From assembly GCA_025464925.1 (NCBI GenBank), contig JAODMS010000218.1:1-32470 (forward strand): a DNA stretch of 32,470 nucleotides, read 5' to 3'. A program made the position numbers and the translations under genes. Numbering within the stretch: the stretch's first letter is position 1; the number at the start of each line of letters is the position of its first letter. The notes under the pieces are model-generated. The model searched no databases, was not told the origin of the DNA, and worked only from the letters and a program-made list of their open reading frames with translations. This document shows positions 1 through 7,173 of the stretch, piece by piece. This DNA comes from Arthrobacter sp. GTDB lineage: Bacteria; Actinomycetota; Actinomycetes; Actinomycetales; Micrococcaceae.

Positions 1-137
1 TCGACTTCTGCGCCGACCACGGCCTCGGCGCCGAGGTCGAGGTCATCCCGGCGGACAGGATCAACGACGCCTACGAACGCGTCCTGGCCTCCGACGTGCG
101 CTACCGCTTCGTCATCGACGCCTCGACGCTGAACTAA
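1..137 (+). CDS. NAD(P)-dependent zinc alcohol dehydrogenase, C-terminal end (partial)
   Basis: The window opens inside a gene; the frame starting at base 3 reads 44 codons to a TAA at 135-137. The tail reads ...[20 protein letters not shown] followed by [12 protein letters not shown], which resembles the C-terminus of the zinc-dependent medium-chain alcohol dehydrogenases of the YahK/cinnamyl-alcohol-dehydrogenase type, where an 'A.xxINxAyeRl...DVRYRFVID' ending is usual. Members reduce aldehydes or oxidise alcohols in the cytoplasm with NAD(P)H. The zinc and cofactor motifs lie outside the window, so substrate and activity cannot be judged. The family call rests on this short tail only. Confidence 0.75.
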   Translation, partial: DFCADHGLGAEVEVIPADRINDAYERVLASDVRYRFVIDASTLN

Positions 138-157
138 CCACCCCCTACGCCTCCCAG

Positions 158-188
158 TCACCCTCGGCAAGCAACCTGCCGAGGGTGG
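158..188. terminator. Hairpin between convergent genes
   Basis: CACCCTCGGCA (159-169) pairs perfectly with TGCCGAGGGTG (177-187) across a 7-base loop, with a further G-U pair outside. It lies between the alcohol dehydrogenase stop and the convergent dihydrofolate-reductase-like gene. There is no clear T tract, so it is probably a bidirectional transcript end or 3' stabiliser. Confidence 0.6.
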
Positions 189-279
189 CCGGAAAAGGCA
201 TCCCGCCCGGCCCTGGTCAGCGGTCCCCGCTAATACCGCCAGCGGACGACAAAAATGCCAAGCCCTCCCGGCTCGCCCC

Positions 280-819
280 TCAGGCCACTGCTGGCGTCAT
301 CCGTAGTGCCAGCATCCCGCCTTCGAGGAGCCGCGGTTCGACGATCCGCAGCCTGTGCAGGATTCCGTCCTCCGGCAGCATCTTCTTGCCCCGCCCGAGC
401 ACGATGGGTGAAACCAGCAGAACGTACTCGTCGACGAGATTCTCCTCCATGAGCATCTTGACGAGCGTCGGGCTCCCCCAAACGATCACGTTCTCCCGCT
501 CCCGAAGGGCGCGGATCCGGCCGTGTATGTCCTCGGCGATAATCGTGCTGTTGTTCCAGTCTGCGTGATCCACGCTCGTCGACACGACATACTTGGGCAT
601 GGCATTGAACTTGTCGGAGGTGAAGTCGCCCGATCGTGACGGCCAGGCAGCGGCGAAGCCGTCATAGGTGACGCGACCTAGCAGCATCGAGTCCGCCACA
701 GCCAGCACTTCGTCGTTGAACGCGCCGGTGGCGTCGCTGAAGAACTGGCCCGACCAGAGCTGGGGCTCCTCGGCGACGTTATCCAGAGTGGTCAAAGCGG
801 CGACGGTGAGCTTGCCCAT
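280..819 (-). CDS. Dihydrofolate reductase family protein (RibD C-terminal-like domain)
   Basis: A 179-residue protein beginning MGKLTVAALTTLDNV. It has the single-domain fold signature of the DHFR/RibD-C family: an N-terminal strand with 'tLDNV', an 'LLGRVTYDGFAAAWPSR' helix around residues 46-62, 'PKYVVSTSVDHADWNNSTII' around 74-93, 'VIVWGSPTLVKMLMEENLVDEYVLLVSPIVLGRGKK' split over the nucleotide-binding and dimer region, and an 'E..GMLALRM' end. Length is typical of these stand-alone proteins, which bind NADPH; their substrates are mostly unknown and they are not true folate reductases. An AGGGA sequence lies about 7 bases before the ATG. It is convergent with the upstream dehydrogenase. 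Confidence 0.9.
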   Translation of the reverse strand: MGKLTVAALTTLDNVAEEPQLWSGQFFSDATGAFNDEVLAVADSMLLGRVTYDGFAAAWPSRSGDFTSDKFNAMPKYVVSTSVDHADWNNSTIIAEDIHGRIRALRERENVIVWGSPTLVKMLMEENLVDEYVLLVSPIVLGRGKKMLPEDGILHRLRIVEPRLLEGGMLALRMTPAVA

Positions 820-1670
820 GAAGATATCCCTGAGGTTGGTGACGCTTTGCTTGCCGCTCCTCGATGTTCGGAGCGGGATTCGATCCCTTACTTCACATTG
901 AACGACAGATCAGGCCGGTCGTCAGCCGCCATCTTCCGGATCCGCTGGTGCTGGCCGCGTTCGAAAGCGGGGTGGGTTCCCATGACCGGGTGCTGAACGA
1001 GTTGGTCGGCAAGCATCCGCGCTGTCGAGCGGAACTGGAGGTGCTTCGCCGGCACGCCGGTTATTGGGGGGAGAGGCGCCTGGACGCTGACCCGGGAGAG
1101 CTTCGCAGCCTGACCGTCCTTGTCGACCAGCACCGTGAAAGGGCGTTCGTACAGTATCGAGGACAGAACGTCCGCCCGGATGATCGTCAGATCGACGGTG
1201 GAAGAAGAGCGTCACTTATTTCCACATTCGGGAAGGTCCGACCCCACCGGAGCGCTTCGGGGCGGACTTGTGTGCTACCCCTGCGCGCCTCCGCAGCCTA
1301 GGCCCGAAACCACCCAGCCGCCCGGCACGTTACTGCTTAAACCGACGATCCGGTCACCACTCCGCACCGTCCGCTCACCCCTGCGCTCCTTCTGCACATC
1401 CGTTGCTTTCCGTCCACCGGTGGGGGCCCCGGAAGGTGCGCTTACCGACTTGGCCCACGCCACAGCAGCCGCTTCACCTTTGATCAATGAAGCCACGGCC
1501 TGCGGCCGCATGTTCCACCCAGCCCCACTAGAGGCCTGGCTCTGAGCCGCCGTGGAAGACACCGATCGCAGTACAACGCGGCTGCGGCATTGTTCCCGGT
1601 CCTGATATCGGGCGCTGGAGATCTTGGAGTCTTCCGGTTGCGCTGTTCACCGGCTCCCCGGAGCGGGGCG
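820..1670. other. Long region without a supported gene
   Basis: About 850 bases with several overlapping open frames on both strands and no family I recognise. The most protein-like stretch is on the minus strand, about 888-1211. It reads through 'ILYERPFTVLVDKDGQAAK' and ends 'DDRPDLSFNVK', lacks a convincing ATG and ribosome site, and points toward the DHFR-like gene. It may be the remains of a lost gene or chance. The part from 1300 to 1600 shows no coding character that I can defend. Confidence 0.4.
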
Positions 1671-1673
1671 GGG

Positions 1674-1791
1674 AAAGGTGTTCATGAGGGTTCCTTCATG
1701 ACCTTTTCACCTGAACCTCACCTTTGTAGTCCATGCTGGACGCACGAAACGGCTCGCGCCGGAAGAGCCTGCGTACGGAAGGACCGCGGTG
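1674..1791 (+). promoter_or_regulatory. Leader of kinase copy 1 with a five-codon upstream frame
   Basis: AAAGG at 1674-1678 sits 5 bases before ATG 1684, which opens the frame M-R-V-P-S-stop (1684-1701). Its TGA overlaps a second ATG (1698) in an ATGA arrangement. The second frame (MTFSPEPHLCSPCWTH...) is continuous with the kinase frame that follows. The heptamer TTCATGA occurs twice, at 1681-1687 and 1695-1701, 14 bases apart. The same arrangement recurs before copy 2 at 3222-3249 with the same spacing, which suggests it is functional rather than chance. Confidence 0.5.
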
Positions 1792-3080
1792 TGAACATGG
1801 ATGGGGGGCTGACTTCTCGCCGGGCCCCGACGGCAAAGGACGCCGGGACTTCTGTACCCCGTTGCGTGGTACCACTACTGGCACATCCGCCGGATCCTGG
1901 AACTGATGAAATGGGGTGGCCGCCCTCTGTCCCTCTGTCCGCTGACGACGATACCGGCACAACCTGGCAGGTCCGCCGGGCGTGGTCCGATAGGACCCCG
2001 GGTGACTACGTTCTGGAGGTCCTGACTCCGGGACGGCCCGGCGTTCGGGGAGCCCGTCTGCGTCACGGGCACTTCGAGCTCATCCCGCTGGACGATCCGA
2101 AGCTGCCTGCCTTGCGGGCGGAAGCGCAGCAGGGGGAAATCTTTGCGTATCGGCCCTACCGCCGGGCGGTCGTCCGGGCGGAGGGCCGCTACATAAAGAT
2201 CTTCCGGCCCGGCAGCGCCGTCATACCGGCCGAGCGATGCGCACAAATGGACGTTCTGCTGGACGCCGGCACCTTCACAACGCCCAGAATGTTTTCTCGG
2301 AGATCCCAGGACGTACTCGTTTTCAGCGCCATCCCGGGACCTACTCTGTCGGAGCTGGGCACGAAGGGGGCCGCCGTCTCCGACGAAACGTTCGCCAACG
2401 CGTGGGAGAAATGGTCGCGGGCCTGGGTGGCACAACTGACCAGCCCACATGGTCCCGCCGCACAAAGCGTCCTCGACAGCCTTCCACTCCATTCAGCAGA
2501 GCTGGAAGCAGCGGATGTGTGGCGGTTGCTTAACCGTTGGTTGCGTCACCATGAAAACCTTCCGGACTTGTCGTCTCAATGCGACGCCTTGCGTGCCGTT
2601 GCAGAGCAAGTGGCCATGAACCTGCTTCGGACGGCACCGGATCCCTTGGTCTGGGCCCACGGAGGCCTCCACGCCAAGCAAATTATCGTTCCTGACAGCG
2701 GCACCCCGCTGGGGTTGCTGGACTTCGACAGTACGGCCCGGGCCGAGGCCGCCCGTGACCTGGCCGACTTGGACGTCCATCTGGGGCTTCGCCTACGAGA
2801 AAACCGCATGGCGCCCGAACGTTACATCACGGCACACTCACACGTGCTGGCCGTCGCCGAGGAACTGCATGTCAGTCTGGCCCGGTTCCATGCCTACTCG
2901 GACGCTAGATGGCTGCGTCTGGCATTTTCTCCACTACCGGGCCGCTTGCCTCTGGCCGTCGCTGTTCTCGCGGAACGAACGATCCACCATCAGGCCGGGG
3001 CCACCGCAACGAGGATGGTGTATCGGCCGCCAGCCGACGTGGACGCCCGGCCTGCTGGTCGGAATGGATTGAATTGTTAA
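1791..3080 (+). CDS. Aminoglycoside phosphotransferase-like kinase, copy 1; probable pseudokinase
   Basis: A 429-residue protein from GTG 1791, which has AAGGA 7 bases upstream; ATG 1797 or, through the leader frame, ATG 1698 are other possible starts. The fold marks are those of the protein-kinase-like APH group: an N-lobe lysine strand 'GRYIKIFRPG', a hinge-like 'DVLVFSAIPGPTLSELG', a catalytic loop 'LVWAHGGLHAKQII' and a metal-binding 'GLLDFDSTARAEAARDLADL'. In the family the catalytic loop is HGD; here the third residue is glycine (codon GGC at 2664-2666, residue 292), and the next acidic residue is alanine (2673-2675). The paralog immediately downstream has HGDLYDKQ. Loss of the catalytic base with the rest preserved suggests a regulatory partner or a decaying copy. 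The C-terminus after about 2985 differs from copy 2. Substrate is unknown. Confidence 0.75.
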   Translation: MNMDGGLTSRRAPTAKDAGTSVPRCVVPLLAHPPDPGTDEMGWPPSVPLSADDDTGTTWQVRRAWSDRTPGDYVLEVLTPGRPGVRGARLRHGHFELIPLDDPKLPALRAEAQQGEIFAYRPYRRAVVRAEGRYIKIFRPGSAVIPAERCAQMDVLLDAGTFTTPRMFSRRSQDVLVFSAIPGPTLSELGTKGAAVSDETFANAWEKWSRAWVAQLTSPHGPAAQSVLDSLPLHSAELEAADVWRLLNRWLRHHENLPDLSSQCDALRAVAEQVAMNLLRTAPDPLVWAHGGLHAKQIIVPDSGTPLGLLDFDSTARAEAARDLADLDVHLGLRLRENRMAPERYITAHSHVLAVAEELHVSLARFHAYSDARWLRLAFSPLPGRLPLAVAVLAERTIHHQAGATATRMVYRPPADVDARPAGRNGLNC

Positions 3081-3221
3081 TGTACCTCCTTCGCATGGTC
3101 CCTGGTCTCTCGCTGTTTTGAGCGGTTCGCCGGCCACGGTCAGCCGCGCGCAGGCAGGCTGGTCCTGCATGCCGAGCCAGAATCCGCCGACTGTCTTACG
3201 GGACGTCGAGTGGACCGGGAA

Positions 3222-3249
3222 GAAGGCATTCATGAGAGTTTCTTCATGA
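3222..3249 (+). promoter_or_regulatory. Leader of kinase copy 2 with a five-codon upstream frame
   Basis: GAAGG at 3222-3226 is 5 bases before ATG 3232, which opens M-R-V-S-S-stop (3232-3249). As in copy 1 the TGA overlaps a second ATG (3246), and TTCATGA occurs twice 14 bases apart (3229-3235, 3243-3249). The second frame begins MTVSPVPHCCGSCWTH and stays open to 3572. Unlike in copy 1, it is not in the kinase frame but runs across the kinase start out of frame. Changes between the copies include one silent arginine codon change. Confidence 0.5.
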
Positions 3250-3323
3250 CCGTTTCACCCGTGCCTCATTGTTGCGGTTCATGCTGGACGCACGGCACGG
3301 CTTGCGCCGGAAGAGCCTGCGTA

Positions 3324-3347
3324 GGAGGAGGAGGAGGAGGAGGAGGG
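3324..3347 (+). repeat. (GGA)7 microsatellite forming the ribosome-binding region
   Basis: Seven perfect GGA triplets (3324-3344) followed by GGG lie directly before the start of kinase copy 2. They give several overlapping AGGAGG sequences; the last (3341-3346) is 6 bases from ATG 3353. The matching position in copy 1 has no repeat. Triplet slippage would alter ribosome-binding strength or spacing without changing upstream frames. Confidence 0.8.
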
Positions 3348-3352
3348 CATGG

Positions 3353-4555
3353 ATGGACGGAGCGTGGCTTTCTACTGTTCGGAGGAGGCAGGGGATGCGT
3401 CACTCCACTGCGTCATACCACTGGCTGGCGCATCCGCCGGATCCTGGAGCTGATGCCGTGGACTGGCCTTCCCCCGTCCCCCTGTGCGCCGACGACGGCA
3501 CCGGCACAACCTGGCAGGTTCAGCGGGCGTGGCCGGAGAAGACACCAGGAGAATTCGTCCTGGAGGTCCTGACTCCGGGACGGCCCGGCGTCCGGGGAGC
3601 TCGTCTGCGTCACGGGCACTTCGAACTTATCCCGCTGGACGATCCGGAACTGCCCGCCTTGCGGGGGGAAGCGCAGCAGGGGGAATTGATTTCGTATCGG
3701 CCCTACCGCCAGGCGGTCGTCCGGGCGGAGGGCTGCTACATAAAGATCTTCGGGCCCGGCGGCGCCGCCGTAGCCGCCGAGCGTTGCGCACAAATGGACA
3801 TCCTGCTGGACGCCGGCAACTTCATAACACCCGAAATCCTCCGTCAGAGCTCCCAGGGCGTCATCGTTTTCAGCGCCATCCCGGGACAGACTCTGAACGA
3901 GTTGGGTCGGGAAGAGGCCGCCATCTGCGATGAAGCGTTTGCCCGGGCGTGGGAGAAATGGTCGCGCGCCTGGGTCGCGGAACTCAACGGCTCCTATGGT
4001 CCCGCAGCACAAAGCGTTCTCGACAGCCTTCCGCTCCGTTCCCCAGAGTGGGAAGCCACGAAGGCGTGGCGACGGGTGAACGACTGGTTGCGTCACAATG
4101 AAAACGTCCCGGAGTTGTCGTCCCAGCGCGATGCCTTGTGCGCCGCTGCAGAGCAAGTGGCCATGAACCTGCTTCGGACGGCACCGGATCCGCTGGTCTG
4201 GGCCCACGGAGACCTTTACGACAAGCAAATCATCGCCACTGACGGCGACATCCCGCCGGGGCTGCTGGACTTCGACAGTACGGCCCGGGCCGAGGCCGCC
4301 CGCGATCTGGCCGGCGTGGACGTACGTCTGGAGCTTCATTTACGACATGACCGCATGACGCCCGCACGATATCTGACGGCCCACTCGCAGGTGCTGGCCG
4401 CCGCCGGGGAACTGCACGTCAGTCCGGACCGGTTCGATGCGTACTCGGACGCCATCTGGCTCCGTCTGGCATTTTCTCCGTTACCCGGCCGCTTCTCCCT
4501 GGCCATCGCCGTCCTCGCGGAACGGGCCGCGAAGGTCAAGGAGCTGAGACAGTGA
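3353..4555 (+). CDS. Aminoglycoside phosphotransferase-like kinase, copy 2; catalytic motif intact
   Basis: A 400-residue protein. ATG 3353 (MDGAWLSTVRRR) is chosen because AGGAGG lies 6 bases upstream; the frame is open further upstream but would code only for a run of arginines from the GGA repeat. Features in order: 'GCYIKIFGPGG' with the probable ATP-binding lysine, 'VIVFSAIPGQTLNELG' hinge, 'WAHGDLYDKQII' catalytic loop with the aspartate at residue 287 (4211-4213), and 'GLLDFDSTARAEAARDLAGVD' with the metal-binding aspartate. The usual catalytic-loop asparagine is replaced by glutamine in both copies. The family phosphorylates small molecules such as aminoglycosides, choline or sugars; nothing here shows which. 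It lies just upstream of a CYTH-CHAD gene on the same strand. Confidence 0.85.
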   Translation: MDGAWLSTVRRRQGMRHSTASYHWLAHPPDPGADAVDWPSPVPLCADDGTGTTWQVQRAWPEKTPGEFVLEVLTPGRPGVRGARLRHGHFELIPLDDPELPALRGEAQQGELISYRPYRQAVVRAEGCYIKIFGPGGAAVAAERCAQMDILLDAGNFITPEILRQSSQGVIVFSAIPGQTLNELGREEAAICDEAFARAWEKWSRAWVAELNGSYGPAAQSVLDSLPLRSPEWEATKAWRRVNDWLRHNENVPELSSQRDALCAAAEQVAMNLLRTAPDPLVWAHGDLYDKQIIATDGDIPPGLLDFDSTARAEAARDLAGVDVRLELHLRHDRMTPARYLTAHSQVLAAAGELHVSPDRFDAYSDAIWLRLAFSPLPGRFSLAIAVLAERAAKVKELRQ

Positions 4556-4578
4556 GCCGCCCCGCCAGATGACTGCCG

Positions 4579-4734
4579 GTGTTCGTCTCCGGCCAAGGAT
4601 CATCCAACTGCAGCGGTTCCCAAGCCGAGACGTTGATCGATGCGCTTAACTCCGCTGTGAGGGACATCATCGCCGACGCCGGGAATCATACTGTCTGGGT
4701 CTACGGCACCACCCGCAGTGACGGCGAGGGTTAA
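4579..4734 (+). CDS. Short open frame of unknown function, possibly a gene remnant
   Basis: GTG 4579 to TAA 4732-4734 encodes 51 residues starting VFVSGQGSSNCSGSQAETLI and ending VWVYGTTRSDGEG. The composition is protein-like (alternating hydrophobic strand, amphipathic helix ALNSAVRDIIADAG, strand HTVWVYG) and differs from the neighbouring shadow frames. There is no clear ribosome site, and an in-frame TGA lies 6 bases before the GTG, so it may be the last part of a gene whose start is lost. I do not recognise a family. Confidence 0.3.
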   Translation: MFVSGQGSSNCSGSQAETLIDALNSAVRDIIADAGNHTVWVYGTTRSDGEG

Positions 4735-4783
4735 CTGGGCAAACTATTTCGGCGGCGCATGGGTTTGACCGCAGTGGCGGTCC

Positions 4784-4789
4784 TACACT
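4784..4789 (+). promoter_or_regulatory. Likely -10 box of a leaderless transcript for the CYTH-CHAD gene
   Basis: TACACT lies 5 bases before ATG 4795, and there is no Shine-Dalgarno sequence. In actinomycetes this spacing puts the transcription start at or next to the start codon. A TTGACC upstream (4765-4770) is too close (14-base spacer) to be a good -35. Confidence 0.45.
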
Positions 4790-4794
4790 GTTTC

Positions 4795-6306
4795 ATGGCT
4801 TCCGTGGACAGCGTTGAGATCGAGCGAAAGTACGACGTCGATGGGACGGCGGTATTGCCGCCGCTGGACAAGCTGCCGGGGGTGAACCGGGCCGAGGCGC
4901 CCGTCGAGCACCGCCTTGAGGCCGTGTATTTCGACACCGCGGACCAGGTTCTGGCGGCGCACGGAATAACGCTGCGGCGGCGGACCGGCGGTGACGACGC
5001 CGGCTGGCATCTGAAGCTCCCGGCGGGTCCGGACGAGCGCAGGGAATTGCGCGAGCCGCCGGGAAGCAATCCCGAGAATATTCCGGCGCGGCTCCTGAAG
5101 TTTGTGCGGGTGTTCGTGCGTGACCGGCCCCTTACCCCCGTCGCCCGGTTGAAGACCCGGCGCATCGTGCACCGCCTCCGGGGAACGGAAGATGAAGTTC
5201 TTGCCGACGTCGCCGATGACCAGGTGCAGGCCGACCGGCTCGGCTCCGACCCGGAGAGCCTGGCCTGGCGGGAGTGGGAAATAGAACTCGTCGACGGGAC
5301 GCCGGCACTTTTGGACGCTGCGCAGTCGGTGCTGGCCGCTGCCGGCGTCCGTCCGGCCGCGCATGTCTCGAAGCTGGCACGCACCCTGGGGGCTCACCAC
5401 GCCCAGAAAGAGCCGCCGCCGCGCCCGGACCGAAAGGGTCCGGCGTCGGCCGTGCTGCTGGCGTATGTGCACGAGCAGGTCCGCGCGCTCACGGAACAGG
5501 ACCCGCAGGTCCGCCAGGATGCGCCCGGGTCGATCCACCAGATGCGGGTGGCGACCCGCCGGATGCGGTCGGCGTTGGCCACGCACCGCAGACTGCTGGA
5601 TGCCGAGGTGGCAAACCGGCTGCGCGGGGAACTGAAGTGGCTGGCCGGCTGCCTGGGCGAGGCCCGCGACGCTGAGGTCATGCGCGAACGGCTCAATGAC
5701 ATGGTCGCGCACGAGCCACCGGATCTGGTCCTGGGGCCCGTCGCGCGCCGGATCGAGGAAGAGCTCGGCGCCGATTACCACGCCGCCCATGCCAGGGTGC
5801 TGCAGGCGCTGGATGATGAACGGTACTTCCGCCTCCTCGATGCCCTCGATGCCTTCCTTGCCGCGCCGCCGCTGCAAGCTCCCGCATCGGGGCCGGCGCG
5901 CACGACCATTGCGGCCCTGATCGGGAAAGACTGGAAGAGGGTGCGCCGGGCCGTCCGCGCCGCGAACACCGCAACCGCGGGTGCCGACCATGACCTGGCC
6001 CTGCACGAGGTGCGCAAGAGCGCCAAACGGCTGCGTTACGCCGCCGAATCATTCGCCCTCGTCCACCCCAAGCGGGCCGCCCGCCTGGTCAACGCCGCCC
6101 ATGGCCTGCAAAAAATCCTCGGCGAGCACCAGGACGGCGTCGTCACCCGCGACCTGATGCGGCAGCTCGGCGTCCAGGCCCATCTGGCTGGAGAAAACGG
6201 ATTCACCTACGGAAGACTGCACGCCCTGGAACAGTCCATGGCCGCGGACTCCGAAACCCGGTTCCTCAAGGCCTGGAAACGCTTCCCGGCCCCGCCCAAG
6301 AAATGA
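4795..6306 (+). CDS. CYTH and CHAD domain-containing protein
   Basis: 503 residues from ATG 4795 (MASVDSVEIERKYDVD); the open frame reaches back to 4759, but the CYTH domain starts at this methionine. Residues 8-12 are EIERK, the ExExK signature of CYTH domains, followed by 'VEHRLEAVYFDTADQVLAAHGITLRRRTGG' spread over residues about 38-70 and the acidic/basic tunnel residues of a triphosphate-binding barrel. From about residue 215 comes a CHAD helical domain with its conserved histidines and basic helices, 'SIHQMRVATRRMRSAL' and 'LHEVRKSAKRLRYAAESF'. CYTH proteins hydrolyse or bind inorganic triphosphate and related compounds; CHAD domains bind polyphosphate. The protein is cytoplasmic by sequence. 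The association with the upstream kinase-like pair is by position only. Confidence 0.95.
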   Translation: MASVDSVEIERKYDVDGTAVLPPLDKLPGVNRAEAPVEHRLEAVYFDTADQVLAAHGITLRRRTGGDDAGWHLKLPAGPDERRELREPPGSNPENIPARLLKFVRVFVRDRPLTPVARLKTRRIVHRLRGTEDEVLADVADDQVQADRLGSDPESLAWREWEIELVDGTPALLDAAQSVLAAAGVRPAAHVSKLARTLGAHHAQKEPPPRPDRKGPASAVLLAYVHEQVRALTEQDPQVRQDAPGSIHQMRVATRRMRSALATHRRLLDAEVANRLRGELKWLAGCLGEARDAEVMRERLNDMVAHEPPDLVLGPVARRIEEELGADYHAAHARVLQALDDERYFRLLDALDAFLAAPPLQAPASGPARTTIAALIGKDWKRVRRAVRAANTATAGADHDLALHEVRKSAKRLRYAAESFALVHPKRAARLVNAAHGLQKILGEHQDGVVTRDLMRQLGVQAHLAGENGFTYGRLHALEQSMAADSETRFLKAWKRFPAPPKK

Positions 6307-6553
6307 CCGGATGTTTCTCAGGCCGTGGACTGGCGCTCAGCAGGCAGCCCACCGATCCGCGGTGCCTACACCACCGACCTGCCCGACTGGTTCAGGTTCG
6401 CCGACGAACCGAAGGGGTGCAGTTCTGTCAGCTAAGGTTATGATCCGCTGTTGGTCGATGCCATCCGGCATTATGGGGTCAGTGATGTCGTCCAGTCCGC
6501 CAGCCGCGCTGGCTGGCTCTGCTCATGATCGGGAAGCTTGAGGGAGGCGGGGA
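6307..6553 (+). other. Short region with possible gene remnant
   Basis: In one frame the stretch 6325-6432 reads VDWRSAGSPPIRGAYTTDLP and ends DEPKGCSSVS before a TAA. The same frame then continues GYDPLLVDAIRHYGVSDVVQ to a TGA at 6526-6528. Both halves look protein-like but have no start signal and no family I can name. It could be a broken small gene with an internal stop. Confidence 0.25.
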
Positions 6554-7033
6554 ATGAAAGCCCGGAAAATTCACGGTGGGCCTGCCGTTGCCTGGATTTC
6601 CGGCCCGCTGATGGTTGCATTGGCTGTTGCCGCGCATTCAGCTTCGGGGGAATCCGTTCCCGCAGCTTCCATTCTCGTGGCGCTGACTGCTTTGCTGAGC
6701 ATGTCTGCCTCCATGATCGCTCACGTGAGATTACCAGGGTGGGTGTTGCTCGTGCTCTCGGGCCTGGTGCAGCAGATCCTGCACCTCGCGTTTAGTCTGT
6801 TCTCCGGAGTCATTGGTGATGCTTCTACGGGCCATGGGCATGGGATTTTTACATGGCGGCCTCCGCTGCCTTCATCGGCATCCGCCCCGCCTGCCCATGC
6901 CATGGAGTTGATGCTGCACGCTCACGTCGGGGTTGCACTGGTGGCGGCGCTCGTGATTATCAATCGGGAAAGTGTCATGTCACGGATTCGATCCGTGCGG
7001 CAGCAGGAAATAGGCCGAAGGTATGCTGGATGA
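6554..7033 (+). CDS. Small four-helix membrane protein with histidine-rich loop, copy A
   Basis: 159 residues from ATG 6554, with GGGAGG about 8 bases upstream. Four hydrophobic segments can be seen: about 12-32, 36-58, 61-86 and 115-137. Segment 3 ends in 'GLVQQILHLAFSLFSG'. It is followed by an external loop with 'TGHGHGIFTWRPP' and 'PPAHAMELMLHAHVG', giving six histidines plus methionines near the membrane face, a pattern typical of copper or heme binding. The next gene is a paralog with the same plan, and the one after is YcnI, a copper-binding surface protein. A role in copper uptake or handling is therefore inferred from context; the family itself I cannot name. The C-terminus is basic and cytoplasmic by the positive-inside rule. 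Confidence 0.75.
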   Translation: MKARKIHGGPAVAWISGPLMVALAVAAHSASGESVPAASILVALTALLSMSASMIAHVRLPGWVLLVLSGLVQQILHLAFSLFSGVIGDASTGHGHGIFTWRPPLPSSASAPPAHAMELMLHAHVGVALVAALVIINRESVMSRIRSVRQQEIGRRYAG

Positions 7034-7173
7034 GTGTCCAGGCACCCCTTCCGTTGCTGCGGTCCGGCGCCTCACGGCCGAGGCCTGGTAGGAGAGCCAC
7101 CTCGTAGTGTTTTACGTCCTCCGGGTCCTTGAGGCAAGCTGGAGTGTCATCTAGTCAAGGACAGGAGAGGCAG

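Larger units (their letters stand above)
1674..4555 (+). repeat. Tandem duplication of a kinase gene plus its leader (two diverged copies)
   Basis: Two units of roughly 1.3-1.4 kb lie head to tail, about 1674-3000 and about 3222-4540. Both start in the leader (SD, five-codon frame, TTCATGA pair, then 'CATGCTGGACGCACG') and continue through most of the kinase gene. Long stretches are nearly identical, for example around 2030-2160 against 3566-3720 and 2600-2660 against 4150-4205, while others have clearly diverged. By eye the proteins are roughly three quarters identical; this was not computed. The last part of copy 1, after about 2985, does not match copy 2. The pattern fits an old gene duplication followed by divergence. 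Confidence 0.85.

Noticed and set aside
864..1301. Plus-strand open frame of 145 codons
   Set aside because: It has no start signal and no family, and overlaps an equally plausible minus-strand frame. The evidence is not enough for either.
3349..3351. ATG four bases upstream of the chosen start of kinase copy 2
   Set aside because: It is in another frame and leads to a stop after 35 codons; the ATG at 3353 is in the kinase frame and has an ideal AGGAGG spacing.
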